Origin: Bradyrhizobium lablabi
Lineage (GTDB): Bacteria > Pseudomonadota > Alphaproteobacteria > Rhizobiales > Xanthobacteraceae
Direction: 5' to 3'
Assembly: GCF_900141755.1 (NCBI RefSeq)
Contig: NZ_LT670844.1
Location: 930,001 to 994,000 of the forward strand
DNA length: 64,000 nt
Below the pieces are notes generated by a model, which was given only the letters and a program-made list of their open reading frames with translations, was not told where the DNA came from and did no database searches. A program made the translations under genes and the position numbers. Below are positions 53,376 to 62,124 of the stretch, one piece after another. How positions within the stretch are numbered: position 1 is the stretch's first letter; every line of letters starts with the position of its first letter.

Positions 53376-54365
53376 CTAGATCCCCCAGCGCAGCGCCGGT
53401 GTGTGCACCGGTGCGTCCCACAGACGCTTCATTTCCTCGTCCAGCACAGACACCGTCACCGAACAGCCGGCCATGTCGAGCGAGGTGACAAAATTGCCGA
53501 CCAGCGACCGCGCCACGACACAGCCGGCCGCTTCGAGCGGCCTGCGGACCGCGTCATACATCAGATAAAGCTCCGAAAGCGGCGTCGCTCCAAAACCGTT
53601 GACCAGAAGAATGACCTCGCCGCGGGCGCGCTCGCCGAGATCAGTGGTGATGGCATTGACCATCTCGGCCGCGATCTCGGCCGCCGGCTTGAGTTTCACA
53701 CGACGGCGGCCGGGCTCGCCGTGGATCCCCACGCCGATTTCCATCTCGTCCTCGGCGATGTCGAATGTCGGTTTGCCGGCCGCCGGAACCGTGCAGCTCG
53801 TCAGCGCGATCCCGATCGAGCGCGTGGCCGCATTGACGCGGTCGCCGAGCGCTTTGAGCGCCGCAAGGTTGCGCCCCTCTTCGGCGGCGGCGCCGACGAT
53901 TTTTTCGACGATCAGCGTGCCGGCGACGCCGCGCCGCCCGGTCGAAAAGGTCGACTTTTCCACCGCGACGTCGTCATCGGTAATCACGGTCGCGATCGAT
54001 CTTTCCGACATCTCGCGCGCCATGTCGAAGTTCATGACGTCACCCTCGTAGTTCTTGACAATGAACAGGACGCCGCCGCCGGTATCCGCAGCCTCGGCGG
54101 CAGCGAGAATGAGATCGGGCGTCGGCGAGGTGAAGACCTGGCCGGGAACCGCGGCATCCAGCATCCCCTGCCCGACAAATCCGCCATGCAGCGGCTCGTG
54201 TCCGGAGCCGCCGCCGGACACCAGCGCCACCTTGCCGAGCGTCAGATGCCGGCGCTGCACGAACGGCGCCTGCTCGCCGATACGCACGATATCCGAATGC
54301 GCCGAACAGAATCCGGCGAGACTTTCCTTCACCACATCCTCGACGGCGTTGATCAACTTCTTCAT
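53376..54365 (-). CDS. dhaK: Dihydroxyacetone kinase, DhaK subunit
   Basis: 329 residues. The substrate-binding residues known for E. coli DhaK are in place: H56 in GGGSGHEPLHGG, D109 in VKNYEGDVMNFD, and H215 in GVGIHGEPGR, which forms the covalent link with dihydroxyacetone. The subunit binds dihydroxyacetone; DhaL supplies the phosphate from ADP recharged by DhaM. Here dhaK is last in the minus-strand operon and is parted from the other genes by a palindromic repeat, so its expression may be lower or separate. Confidence 0.95.
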   Translation of the reverse strand: MKKLINAVEDVVKESLAGFCSAHSDIVRIGEQAPFVQRRHLTLGKVALVSGGGSGHEPLHGGFVGQGMLDAAVPGQVFTSPTPDLILAAAEAADTGGGVLFIVKNYEGDVMNFDMAREMSERSIATVITDDDVAVEKSTFSTGRRGVAGTLIVEKIVGAAAEEGRNLAALKALGDRVNAATRSIGIALTSCTVPAAGKPTFDIAEDEMEIGVGIHGEPGRRRVKLKPAAEIAAEMVNAITTDLGERARGEVILLVNGFGATPLSELYLMYDAVRRPLEAAGCVVARSLVGNFVTSLDMAGCSVTVSVLDEEMKRLWDAPVHTPALRWGI

Positions 54366-54386
54366 CCCGTCCTCCCATGATGGTCT

Positions 54387-54492
54387 TTAGAGCGTGATGA
54401 CTTTTCTTCGAATCGTCATCCCGCTCTAACTTCTTGTTTTGAGCATGATCTTTTCGGAAAACCGGCGACCACTTTTCCGGATCATGCTCTAA
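54387..54492. repeat. Palindromic MITE-like repeat, copy 2, within the dha operon
   Basis: TTAGAGCGTGATGACTTTTC at the start and ATCATGCTCTAA at the end, with an interior nearly the same as at 52726-52830. It fills the whole space between the 139-residue gene (stop 54496) and dhaK (start 54365). The transcript would fold into a long hairpin here. Confidence 0.88.
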
Positions 54493-54495
54493 GCG

Positions 54496-54915
54496 TCAGG
54501 TGTCCTCGATCAGCCTTGCGACTTTTTCCGCGAATTCGCTGAGTAGCGTGTCCAGCTTGTGGTTCTTCTGTTCGGTCCCAAGATCCGGCAGCATCAATGT
54601 GAGGCGCCTGGATCGTTCCCGCTCTTTCAGGAGCAATAGGCGCCGCGGGTGCGCCCGGTGATAGGCTTCGAGAAACTTGTCCCGTTCCTGGGTCGAGAAA
54701 TGGCAGGTCTGGATGATGGAATGAACATGCTGGGCCGGGATCGGCGTCTGATAGGCCGGGTTTGCGATCTGCGTGATAAAACTGCGATTCTTGCCGAGCG
54801 CTTCGGCCAGACGCTGGCGCATGCCGGACGGCCGCTTGTCCAGCACGTCCCGCAGCACCGCCTTGTAGGCGGCGATCAGATCCTGCGAACCCGCAGGCGT
54901 TGGTTGCGTGCTCAT
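54496..54915 (-). CDS. Unrecognised 139-residue protein of the dha operon
   Basis: It overlaps the enzyme I gene by 4 nt, so it is translated with it. The sequence is soluble and basic. Residues about 12-75 look like a helix-turn-helix-type bundle (LIAAYKAVLRDVLDKRPSGM, RQRLAEALGKNRSFITQIAN), and the C-terminal 40 residues are a helix (KLDTLLSEFAEKVARLIED). The text AEALGKNRSFITQI resembles a Cro-like recognition helix, so a regulator or an RNA- or DNA-binding helper of the operon is possible. I cannot name a family. No cysteine pair, signal or membrane segment is present. Confidence 0.85.
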   Translation of the reverse strand: MSTQPTPAGSQDLIAAYKAVLRDVLDKRPSGMRQRLAEALGKNRSFITQIANPAYQTPIPAQHVHSIIQTCHFSTQERDKFLEAYHRAHPRRLLLLKERERSRRLTLMLPDLGTEQKNHKLDTLLSEFAEKVARLIEDT

Positions 54916-56522
54916 GCGGCGGGGCCGGTGTAACGCGCGATCGCGGCCCGCACGGGTCCGAGCGCTCCGGGCGCGACTGAGAAAATGCGCAAGCCCTGAT
55001 CGAGCAGTGCTGCGACCTGCCCGGGCTCGCCCGCGAGGTCGCCGCAGAGGCTCGTTTCGCGGCCCGCGCGATCGGCATATTCCACGACATGCCTGATCAG
55101 ACTGAACACGGCGCGGGACGGACGGGCGAGATCAGCGAGTTGCGGTTCGTCGCGGCTCGCGGCCGCCACATACTGGATCAGGTCATTGCTGCCGATGGAA
55201 AAGAAGTCGGCATCAAAATCCTCGATGGTCAACGCCGCCGCCGGGACCTCGACCATCATGCCGAGTGGCGGCATTTTTGCCTCTATATCCTCGCGACGCA
55301 GCTCCTCAAGGACTTGCTCGAACAGCGCGCGGCACTGATCGAGCTCCTCCGGCGCGGTCACCATCGGAATCATGACCTTGAGATTTCCCGAAGTCGCTGC
55401 GCGGGCCAGCGCCCGCAACTGGGCGCGAAAGACGTCGAGATGCCGCAATGACAGCCGCACGCCGCGTACGCCGAGGAATGGATTGATGTCGCCTTCCTGC
55501 GTCAGCCCCGCGATCGGTTTGTCGCCTCCCGCGTCGAGCGTGCGGATGGTCACCGGCTTGCCCGCGGCCCATTCGAGCATGCGCTTGTAGGTCTGGTATT
55601 GCTCTTCCTCGGTCGGAAGTTTCTCGCGGCCCTGAAACAGAAACTCGGTCCGCATCAGGCCGATGCCGTCGACATGGGCGGGATCGAGACCTCTTAGCTC
55701 GGCCAGACCAGTGACATTGATCATGACCTGAACCGGTTCGCCGGTGGCCGTGCGCGCCGGACCAACGAACGACGCCATCGCCTGCCGGGCCTCCGACTGC
55801 TCGGCACGACGCTGATGATAGATCGCCTGCGTGTCGCTATCGGGATTGACAATCAGAAACCCGGCCTCGCCGTCGAGCAGCGCGTCGGTGCCGTTTTCGA
55901 GGCGATCGACGTCCACGCCGACGATCATCGGCACGCCGCGCGATCTCGCGAGAATGGCGACATGGCTGGAGGGACTTCCGCGCCGCAACACCAACCCGCC
56001 GTCGCGCCAGTCGGTCGCCAGAAACATCGAGGGCGGCATGTCGTCGGCGGCGACGATCACACCGGATGGCAAGGTCTGATCAGCTTCACCCGCCAGATGC
56101 CGCAGCACTCGATCGCGCAAGTCGCGCAGATCGGAGGCGCGGGCGCGGAAATAAGCATCGTCGGCGCCATCGAACGATGCGATTTGCGAGGCCAGGGCTG
56201 CGCTCCACGCGCGGTGCGCGGCCTCGCCGCCGGCAATCAGCGCAAACGCCGGCTCGCCAAGATTATCGTCTTCAAGCAGCGCGATCTGAAACGACAAAAT
56301 GGCTTCCGCGTCATCGTCGCCAGCTTGCTGTGCGAGCATGCTGAGATCCGCTTTGGCAGCCAGCAGCGCCTTGACCAGCGCCCGATGTTCTTCCGCCACG
56401 GTTCGGGATTGACGCAAATCGTGCTTTGCGGGAGCCAAACGCACCAGCGGGCCCAGCGCTATTCCGGGAACAGCGGGTCTGCCTTCGATGCGTTGCGCGG
56501 CTCGCCGCGTTCTATCGTCCAT
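54912..56522 (-). CDS. PTS enzyme I-like PEP-protein phosphotransferase for DhaM
   Basis: 536 residues, full enzyme I architecture. The phospho-His domain has H187 in RRGSPSSHVAILARSRGVP, where the usual TSH is SSH. The PEP barrel has RTEFLFQGREKLPTEEEQ, the signature SIGSNDLIQYVAAASRDEP, and SLCGDLAGEP with the active Cys. It takes phosphate from PEP to HPr and then to DhaM. In many bacteria these parts are fused as one DhaM chain; here they are separate genes. It overlaps HPr by 11 nt. Confidence 0.92.
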   Translation of the reverse strand: MDDRTRRAAQRIEGRPAVPGIALGPLVRLAPAKHDLRQSRTVAEEHRALVKALLAAKADLSMLAQQAGDDDAEAILSFQIALLEDDNLGEPAFALIAGGEAAHRAWSAALASQIASFDGADDAYFRARASDLRDLRDRVLRHLAGEADQTLPSGVIVAADDMPPSMFLATDWRDGGLVLRRGSPSSHVAILARSRGVPMIVGVDVDRLENGTDALLDGEAGFLIVNPDSDTQAIYHQRRAEQSEARQAMASFVGPARTATGEPVQVMINVTGLAELRGLDPAHVDGIGLMRTEFLFQGREKLPTEEEQYQTYKRMLEWAAGKPVTIRTLDAGGDKPIAGLTQEGDINPFLGVRGVRLSLRHLDVFRAQLRALARAATSGNLKVMIPMVTAPEELDQCRALFEQVLEELRREDIEAKMPPLGMMVEVPAAALTIEDFDADFFSIGSNDLIQYVAAASRDEPQLADLARPSRAVFSLIRHVVEYADRAGRETSLCGDLAGEPGQVAALLDQGLRIFSVAPGALGPVRAAIARYTGPAA

Positions 56523-56793
56523 CCTGAAAATCTCCGTCGACCAGCGTCACCAGCGCCTCAAGTGCAGCCTTCGCATCAAGCCCCTCCGCGCGAAAATAAA
56601 TCGTCGAATCCTTCGGCGCCTTGGTCGCCATCACCTTGACGATGCTCTTGGCGTCGACCCAGGGACCATCCGGCGACAGGCCGAGGTCGATACGTGATTC
56701 GAAGGCTTTTGCGAGTTTGGTCAGCTTGACGGAAGGGCGCGCATGCAGCCCCACCTCGTGTCGCATTAGCACCGATGCCTGATGCTTGTTCAT
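56512..56793 (-). CDS. HPr-like phosphocarrier of the dha operon
   Basis: 93 residues of HPr fold with the active H17 in MRHEVGLHARPSVKLTKLA. The Ser-regulatory region reads VDAKSIVKVMATKAPKDS, close to typical HPr, so a phosphorylation site by HPr kinase might exist. It passes phosphate from enzyme I to DhaM. It lies 13 nt after dhaM and overlaps the enzyme I gene. Confidence 0.93.
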   Translation of the reverse strand: MNKHQASVLMRHEVGLHARPSVKLTKLAKAFESRIDLGLSPDGPWVDAKSIVKVMATKAPKDSTIYFRAEGLDAKAALEALVTLVDGDFQDGR

Positions 56794-56806
56794 CGCATGC
56801 CCCGCA

Positions 56807-57199
56807 TCAGACCGGCGTCAGCTCTTCGGCGGTGCGACGCACGGCCTCCAGCGTCGCTCCCGAAGCCGCTTCGGTCGCCGCCATCACCGCGCCCTCGACG
56901 ACCGGCGCGTTGCAGACGACGACACGGCCGCGCCGCTCCTCGGGCAGCATTTCGATCGCCATCTCGCTGTTGGTTTCCGCGCCGCCGAGATCGACCAGAA
57001 TGGCGACACCCTTTTCCGACCACGCCTGGTCGATCGCCTTCATGATTGCTTCGACGCTGGTGCCCAATCCGCCGCCGGGGTCTCCGCCGCACCAGCCCAG
57101 CGGCACCTCGCGGCCGACCATCTGCTCGACCATGAGCGCCGTGCCCCGGGCGACGTCCGCCGAGTGGGACACAATGACGATTCCGACATTCTCGCTCAT
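56807..57199 (-). CDS. dhaM: Dihydroxyacetone kinase phosphotransfer subunit DhaM (EIIA domain only)
   Basis: 130 residues, EIIA-Man-like. The start GIVIVSHSADVARGTALMVEQM has the phospho-His H12, and ILVDLGGAETNSEMAIEMLP is the conserved core. It rephosphorylates ADP held by DhaL. The protein lacks the HPr and enzyme I parts which are fused in enterobacterial DhaM; those are the next two genes. It overlaps dhaL by 4 nt. Confidence 0.94.
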   Translation of the reverse strand: MSENVGIVIVSHSADVARGTALMVEQMVGREVPLGWCGGDPGGGLGTSVEAIMKAIDQAWSEKGVAILVDLGGAETNSEMAIEMLPEERRGRVVVCNAPVVEGAVMAATEAASGATLEAVRRTAEELTPV

Positions 57200-57810
57200 G
57201 CTAGTCCTTCCATAACTTCTACGACCGCGTCGACGATCAACGCGGAGGATCGCGCGCCGGGGTCCATGTGACCGATGCTGCGATCGCCCAGAAACGACGC
57301 CCGCCCGCGGATCGCCCGCATCGGGATGGTTCTTTCGGCGGCTTCCCTTGCCGTCGCCTTCAGCCGCGTGGTGATGTCATCCCCGCCCTCGCGCAATACC
57401 CGCGCCACGGGGAGCAGCACGTCGAGCATGGTCTTTTGGCCGATGTCGGATTTTCCCCGCGCCTTGACGGCCTCGATCGCGGTCGCAAATGCCTCGGCGG
57501 CCTGCTCGCGCGTCACCTCGTCTGTCAGCGACTTGCCGAGCGACATGAACAGGGTGCCGTAGAGCGGACCCGAGGCGCCGCCAACTCTCATCACAAGCGT
57601 CGTGCCGACGCCCTTCAACGACTCGCCGAGAGTTCTGGCGGAAAGGTCATCCACGGCCGCCAGCACGGCCTCAAAACCTCGCTTCATGTTGGCCCCGTGG
57701 TCGCCATCGCCGATGGCGCGATCGAGATCGGTCAACTCATCGGCGCTGGCGATGACCCGGCGCGCGACGGTTTCGAACAGGCGTTTGCGGGCTTCGCGGT
57801 CGATCGTCAT
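57196..57810 (-). CDS. dhaL: Dihydroxyacetone kinase, ADP-binding subunit DhaL
   Basis: 204 residues. The Mg-ADP site is intact: D30, D35 and D37 in LTDLDRAIGDGDHGANMKRG. GVGTTLVMRVGGASGPLYGTLF and HMDPGARSSALIVDAVVEVM are also conserved. DhaL keeps a tightly bound ADP that is phosphorylated by DhaM and gives its phosphate to dihydroxyacetone on DhaK. It overlaps the ABC ATPase gene and dhaM by 4 nt each, tying transport to phosphorylation. Confidence 0.95.
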   Translation of the reverse strand: MTIDREARKRLFETVARRVIASADELTDLDRAIGDGDHGANMKRGFEAVLAAVDDLSARTLGESLKGVGTTLVMRVGGASGPLYGTLFMSLGKSLTDEVTREQAAEAFATAIEAVKARGKSDIGQKTMLDVLLPVARVLREGGDDITTRLKATAREAAERTIPMRAIRGRASFLGDRSIGHMDPGARSSALIVDAVVEVMEGLA

Positions 57811-58844
57811 GCACGCCCCCCTGCCCCATCGAGACCAATCCGCTTGCCGACCGAATCGAAATAAAGCGGGTCGGTAAATTCGAGCGAAACCTGATCGCCT
57901 GCCTTGAGCTCCTGGACCGGGTCCGCGAGCGTCACCAGCGAATGGGTGGCGAGTTTTAGATGAACATGGTTCTGATCACCGAGATGCTCCACCCAATGGA
58001 CCTGTGCCAGCGGTCCGGGACGATCCGCCGACGAAATCTTGATATGCTCGGTCCGCAAGCCCACGGTTCGCGCCTCGCGCGGCATCTTGTCAGCACCCAG
58101 AAGCTCGGCAGGGATCAGGTTGATGGCCGGCGTCCCGAGCCGGCTTGCGACATAGGCGCTGTTCGGCCGTTCGTAAATCTCGCGCGGTGCGCCGAGTTGA
58201 ATCAAAACACCCTCGCTCATGACGCCGATCCGGTCCGCCATGGTCATGGCCTCGATCTGGTCGTGCGTCACATAGAGGATCGTCGTTCCCAATTCGCGCT
58301 GGATGCGCTTGAGCTCCAGGCGCAATTCGGCGCGAAGTTTGGCGTCCAGCGAGGACAACGGCTCGTCCATCAGATAAACCGCGGGCTCACGGACCAGCGC
58401 CCGGCCGATCGCGACCCGCTGCATTTCACCGCCGGAAAGCGCGGTGGCGCGATTGTCGAGCTTGAGCTGGATGTGAAGCAGTTCCGCGACCTGCAGGACG
58501 CGCCGCCGCACCAATGTCTCATTGATGCGTCGCGCCGGAGAGCGCAATGGAAAGGCCAGATTGTCGTAGACCGTCAGATGCGGATAAAGTGAATATTGCT
58601 GGAATACAAAGGCAACGTCGCGTTCGGCCGGCACTTCCGCCGTGACGTCGCGTCCCTGGATCACCACATTGCCGCGATCGGGCTGTTCCAGACCGGCGAT
58701 CAACCGCAGCGTCGTCGTCTTACCGGCGCCGGTCGGGCCAAGCAGCACGACGAATTCGCCATTCGCGATCGAGAGCGACAGGTCACGCACCGCTTCGACC
58801 GCGCCAAAACTCTTGCTCACTTCGACAAGGGCGACCTCAGCCAT
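57807..58844 (-). CDS. ABC transporter ATPase, carbohydrate type (second of two)
   Basis: 345 residues from ATG 58844, overlapping the other ATPase by 8 nt; the longer ORF start at 58946 lies inside that gene. Walker A GPTGAGKT is at 36-43, the signature is LSGGEMQRVAIGRALV and Walker B AVYLMDEPLSSLDAKLR. A C-terminal OB-like TOBE domain follows (GDQVSLEFTDPLYFDSVG). It belongs to the CUT1 (MalK-like) group. Such importers with two different ATPases are known for rhizobial glycerol uptake (GlpS/GlpT). Confidence 0.92.
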   Translation of the reverse strand: MAEVALVEVSKSFGAVEAVRDLSLSIANGEFVVLLGPTGAGKTTTLRLIAGLEQPDRGNVVIQGRDVTAEVPAERDVAFVFQQYSLYPHLTVYDNLAFPLRSPARRINETLVRRRVLQVAELLHIQLKLDNRATALSGGEMQRVAIGRALVREPAVYLMDEPLSSLDAKLRAELRLELKRIQRELGTTILYVTHDQIEAMTMADRIGVMSEGVLIQLGAPREIYERPNSAYVASRLGTPAINLIPAELLGADKMPREARTVGLRTEHIKISSADRPGPLAQVHWVEHLGDQNHVHLKLATHSLVTLADPVQELKAGDQVSLEFTDPLYFDSVGKRIGLDGAGGRA

Positions 58845-59934
58845 GACGTCCCCCCGCGTAGAGCGCCGAGGACAGCGCCTGCCCACTCGAAGCGTCGAAC
58901 AGCGAGAGCCGGTCCGGCCGCAACGCCAGCCCGACCTGTTCGCCAACCCGCACTGCTTTGCCCGACGGCAGCCGCGCTTTGACCTGCCCGTTGGCTGTTG
59001 TCACCGTGACGATCTGCGTCGTGCCGAGATATTCGGCGCCGATCACCCGGCCTCGAAGCTGCGAGGCATCCGCAAACGACACATTCTCGGGCCGCACCCC
59101 AAGCGCAAACTCGCCCTCGGCGCGATCTACAAAAACTTCCGGCATCTCGATCGCGGCGCCGTCGATCCTGATACTGCGATCACCGCGCTGCAGCGCGGCC
59201 TGCACTTTAAGAAAACTCATCGGCGGCGCGCCGATGAAATCGGCCACGAACATCGTATTGGGCCGATCGTAGATCTCCTGCGGCGTGCCGATCTGCTCGA
59301 CACAGCCCTGATTCATGATGACGATACGGTCCGCCATCGCCATCGCCTCGAGCTGGTCGTGGGTGATGTAGACGGTGGTGGCATCGATGCGGTCGTGCAA
59401 TTCGCGGAGCTCCCCGCACATCAATCTGCGAAACTCGGAATCGAGCGCGCCCAGCGGCTCATCCATCAGAAAAGCCTTGGGCCTGCGCACGATGGCGCGG
59501 CCGAGCGCGACGCGCTGCCGGTCGCCGCCCGATAGCCCGCCGACGCGGCGGTCCAGCAGGTGATCGATCCGGAGTAGTTTCGCCGTTTCCTCCACGCTTT
59601 GTTTGATCTCGGCGCGCGGGTAATTCTGGCACTTCAGCGGGAAGCCGATGTTCTGGCGCACATTCATGTGTGGATAGAGCGCAAACAACTGGAACACAAA
59701 GGCGATGTCGCGCGCCGATGCCGGCAGCGCGGTGACGTCTTCGCCGTCGAGCAGGATGCGGCCCGAGGTCGGCAGTTCGAGGCCCGCCATCATGCGCAAG
59801 GTCGTGGTCTTGCCGCAACCTGAGGGACCGAGGATGACGAAGAACGAACCCTGCTCGACCGTAAAGTCCACGCCTTTGACGGCGGTGAAGTGACCGAATG
59901 TCTTGGCGACGTGCTCGACCCTGATCTCTGCCAT
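58837..59934 (-). CDS. ABC transporter ATPase, carbohydrate type (first of two)
   Basis: 365 residues. Walker A GPSGCGKT is at 36-43, the signature is LSGGDRQRVALGRAIV and Walker B AFLMDEPLGALDSEFRRLM. The TOBE domain follows with FALGVRPENVSF and VGEQVGLALRPDRLSLFD. It pairs with the next ATPase to make a heterodimer under the two permeases. It is 6 nt from the small membrane protein gene. Confidence 0.93.
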   Translation of the reverse strand: MAEIRVEHVAKTFGHFTAVKGVDFTVEQGSFFVILGPSGCGKTTTLRMMAGLELPTSGRILLDGEDVTALPASARDIAFVFQLFALYPHMNVRQNIGFPLKCQNYPRAEIKQSVEETAKLLRIDHLLDRRVGGLSGGDRQRVALGRAIVRRPKAFLMDEPLGALDSEFRRLMCGELRELHDRIDATTVYITHDQLEAMAMADRIVIMNQGCVEQIGTPQEIYDRPNTMFVADFIGAPPMSFLKVQAALQRGDRSIRIDGAAIEMPEVFVDRAEGEFALGVRPENVSFADASQLRGRVIGAEYLGTTQIVTVTTANGQVKARLPSGKAVRVGEQVGLALRPDRLSLFDASSGQALSSALYAGGRHG

Positions 59935-59940
59935 ATCAGC

Positions 59941-60144
59941 TCAATCCGGAAAATGGCTGACGATCACAAAGCCGAGCGTGCCAGCCAGGATCGTGACGAA
60001 GGAATAGCCATAAAGGTTCAGGGACAGTGGTTGCATCAGCATCACGACGCCAAGCCCGATCAGCGCCATCGCCACGCCCTCGCAGGGGCCGCGACGGAGC
60101 CAGAGCGGCCATCTCGATACGGATTGCGCCAGTCTCTCGGTCAT
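59941..60144 (-). CDS. Small 67-residue membrane protein of the ABC operon (GlpU-like)
   Basis: 67 residues from ATG 60144, overlapping the permease stop by 4 nt. Two membrane helices lie at about 25-40 (EGVAMALIGLGVVMLMQ) and 48-62 (FVTILAGTLGFVIVSHF). A small membrane protein in exactly this place is also seen in the rhizobial glycerol importer operon (glpU). It probably helps or stabilises the permease, which is inference. The residue pattern does not allow a family name beyond that. Confidence 0.82.
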   Translation of the reverse strand: MTERLAQSVSRWPLWLRRGPCEGVAMALIGLGVVMLMQPLSLNLYGYSFVTILAGTLGFVIVSHFPD

Positions 60145-61094
60145 TTGCGCACCGCTCCAAAGGTGATGCCGCGCAACAGATGGCGACGCAGCAGGATGGT
60201 GAAGCACAGGATCGGGATGAAGAATAATGTCGTAGCGGCCGCGACCGCGGGCCAGTCCTGGCCGCCCTCGCCGATGATGAAGGGGATGAAAGGCGGCATC
60301 GTCTGCGCGTCGCCGCTGGTGAGCAGCACCGCGAAGGCATATTCGTTCCAGGCAAAGATCAGGCAGAAGATTGCGGTTGCCGCAATCCCGGTCGTGGCCT
60401 GCGGAAGCACCACCTTGAAGAAGGCCTGCAGCCGCGTGTAGCCGTCGACCATCGCCGCCTCTTCATATTCGCGCGGGATTTCATCCATGAATCCCTTCAA
60501 CAGCCACACCGCGAGCGAAACGTTGACGGCGGTATAGAGCAGGATCATCCCGAGTTTTGTATCGGTCAGTCCGAGATTGCGGAACATCAGGTAGATCGGG
60601 ATCGCGACCGCGATCGGCGGCATCATCCGTGTCGACAGGATGAAGAACAACAGATCGTCGGCGAGCGGCACCCGAAAGCGGGAAAATGCATAGGCGGCGA
60701 TGGTCCCAAAGCACACCGCAAGAAAGGTCGAGCCGAATCCGATCACCATCGAGTTGACAAAGCGCGGCACCACCTTCGAGGGCCCGCCGATCACCATGTT
60801 GCGCGAGCGCACCAGGCGCTCGTACCAGGTCTGCGGCGGCGGCAAGCTCGCCAGGAACTCCGGCGTCTGCCGCGAGCGCGTCGTGAACAAATTGACGTAG
60901 CCCTCGACCGAGGGCTCGAACAGAATTTTTGGCGGATAGGCGATCGAATCCGGCGGTGTCTTGAATCCCGTGAGGAAAATCCACAGCAAGGGCAGAATGG
61001 TCACGATCGCATAGGTCGCGACGATGATCGAGGCCGTCATCTTCGACCATCGTGACGGTTCGGCGACGGAATAGGCGCTGGCGGTCATTGTCAT
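60141..61094 (-). CDS. ABC transporter permease, carbohydrate type (second)
   Basis: 317 residues from ATG 61094, overlapping the first permease stop by 4 nt; the longer start at 61196 lies inside that gene. Six helices; the EAA loop is EIPREYEEAAMVDGYTRLQAF, followed by LPQATTGIAATAIFCLIFAWNEY. The MalG-like family text FFILSTRMMPPIAVAIPIYL is clear. Long periplasmic part at 50-110. Confidence 0.93.
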   Translation of the reverse strand: MTMTASAYSVAEPSRWSKMTASIIVATYAIVTILPLLWIFLTGFKTPPDSIAYPPKILFEPSVEGYVNLFTTRSRQTPEFLASLPPPQTWYERLVRSRNMVIGGPSKVVPRFVNSMVIGFGSTFLAVCFGTIAAYAFSRFRVPLADDLLFFILSTRMMPPIAVAIPIYLMFRNLGLTDTKLGMILLYTAVNVSLAVWLLKGFMDEIPREYEEAAMVDGYTRLQAFFKVVLPQATTGIAATAIFCLIFAWNEYAFAVLLTSGDAQTMPPFIPFIIGEGGQDWPAVAAATTLFFIPILCFTILLRRHLLRGITFGAVRK

Positions 61095-62035
61095 CGCTGC
61101 TTCACCCGGTTGAGGGCCTTGACGTAGATGTTTGCGGCGCCAAAGACGGTGACGAAGAGAATGATGGCGAGCGCCGACGAATAGCCGGTGCGCCATTTCT
61201 CGAACGCCTCGCGCTTCAAGGTGATCGAGGCGACTTCCGTCGTCGATCCCGGGCCGCCGGAGGTCAGGAGATTGACCATGTCGAACATCTTGAAGTTCTC
61301 GATCGCGCGAAAAAGAATCGCGAGCATCAGGAACGGCATCACCATCGGCAGCGTGATCGACCAGAACTGCCGCCAGGGCGAGGCGCGATCGACCTCGGCT
61401 GCCTCATAGATGTAATCCGGGATCGAGCGCAAACCCGCAAGGCAGATCAGCATGACATAGGGCGTCCACATCCAGGTATCGACCATGATGATCGACCAGG
61501 GCGCGAGCTTGACGTCGCCGATCATCTGGAACGAGCTCGGGTCGACCCCGGTCAAAAGCGCGATCGCGCTGTTGAACAGCCCGATCTGCGGCTGCAGCAG
61601 AAAGGTCCAGAAATTTCCGACCACCGCGGGCGACAGCATCATCGGCAAGAGAATGATGGTGGTCCAGAAGCTGTGACCGCGGAAGCGGCGGTTGATCAGG
61701 AGCGCCAGCCCAAAGCCGAGCACCAGTTCGAGTGCGATCGACCACAGCACGAAATGGGCGGTCGCCTGCATGGCGTGCCACACCTCGGTATCGCCTAATA
61801 TGTCGCGGTAATTGTCGAGGCCGATGTACTTGATCGGCGCGTTCGGACGATTGGCCCGGTAGTTGGTAAAGGAGAGCTGGATCGTCCACAGCAGCGGGAA
61901 AATGTTGATTGCGAGCAGCAGCAGCACCGATGGCGTAATGAAAAGCCAGGCAATGGCTTTGTCGGACATCTTGCCGAACCGCAATCGCAGTCGGCGTGGG
62001 GTCCGGGCAACGGCCTGCTCGGCGAGAGTGCTCAT
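61091..62035 (-). CDS. ABC transporter permease, carbohydrate type (first)
   Basis: 314 residues from ATG 62035 with an ACAGGA site before it; the ATG at 62122 lacks one. Six helices with the MalF-like motif AIAWLFITPSVLLLLAINIF and the EAA loop SIPDYIYEAAEVDRASPWRQ. It pairs with the next permease. The gap to the binding-protein gene is 89 nt. Confidence 0.93.
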   Translation of the reverse strand: MSTLAEQAVARTPRRLRLRFGKMSDKAIAWLFITPSVLLLLAINIFPLLWTIQLSFTNYRANRPNAPIKYIGLDNYRDILGDTEVWHAMQATAHFVLWSIALELVLGFGLALLINRRFRGHSFWTTIILLPMMLSPAVVGNFWTFLLQPQIGLFNSAIALLTGVDPSSFQMIGDVKLAPWSIIMVDTWMWTPYVMLICLAGLRSIPDYIYEAAEVDRASPWRQFWSITLPMVMPFLMLAILFRAIENFKMFDMVNLLTSGGPGSTTEVASITLKREAFEKWRTGYSSALAIILFVTVFGAANIYVKALNRVKQR

Positions 62036-62124
62036 GTTGGTCCTGTCGTTCACGGATCCGGACACGCTCGAGGAGGCAGTCTCCCGATCCCCTTGGGGAC
62101 CGGGAAACCTGCGGCTGATCAAGC

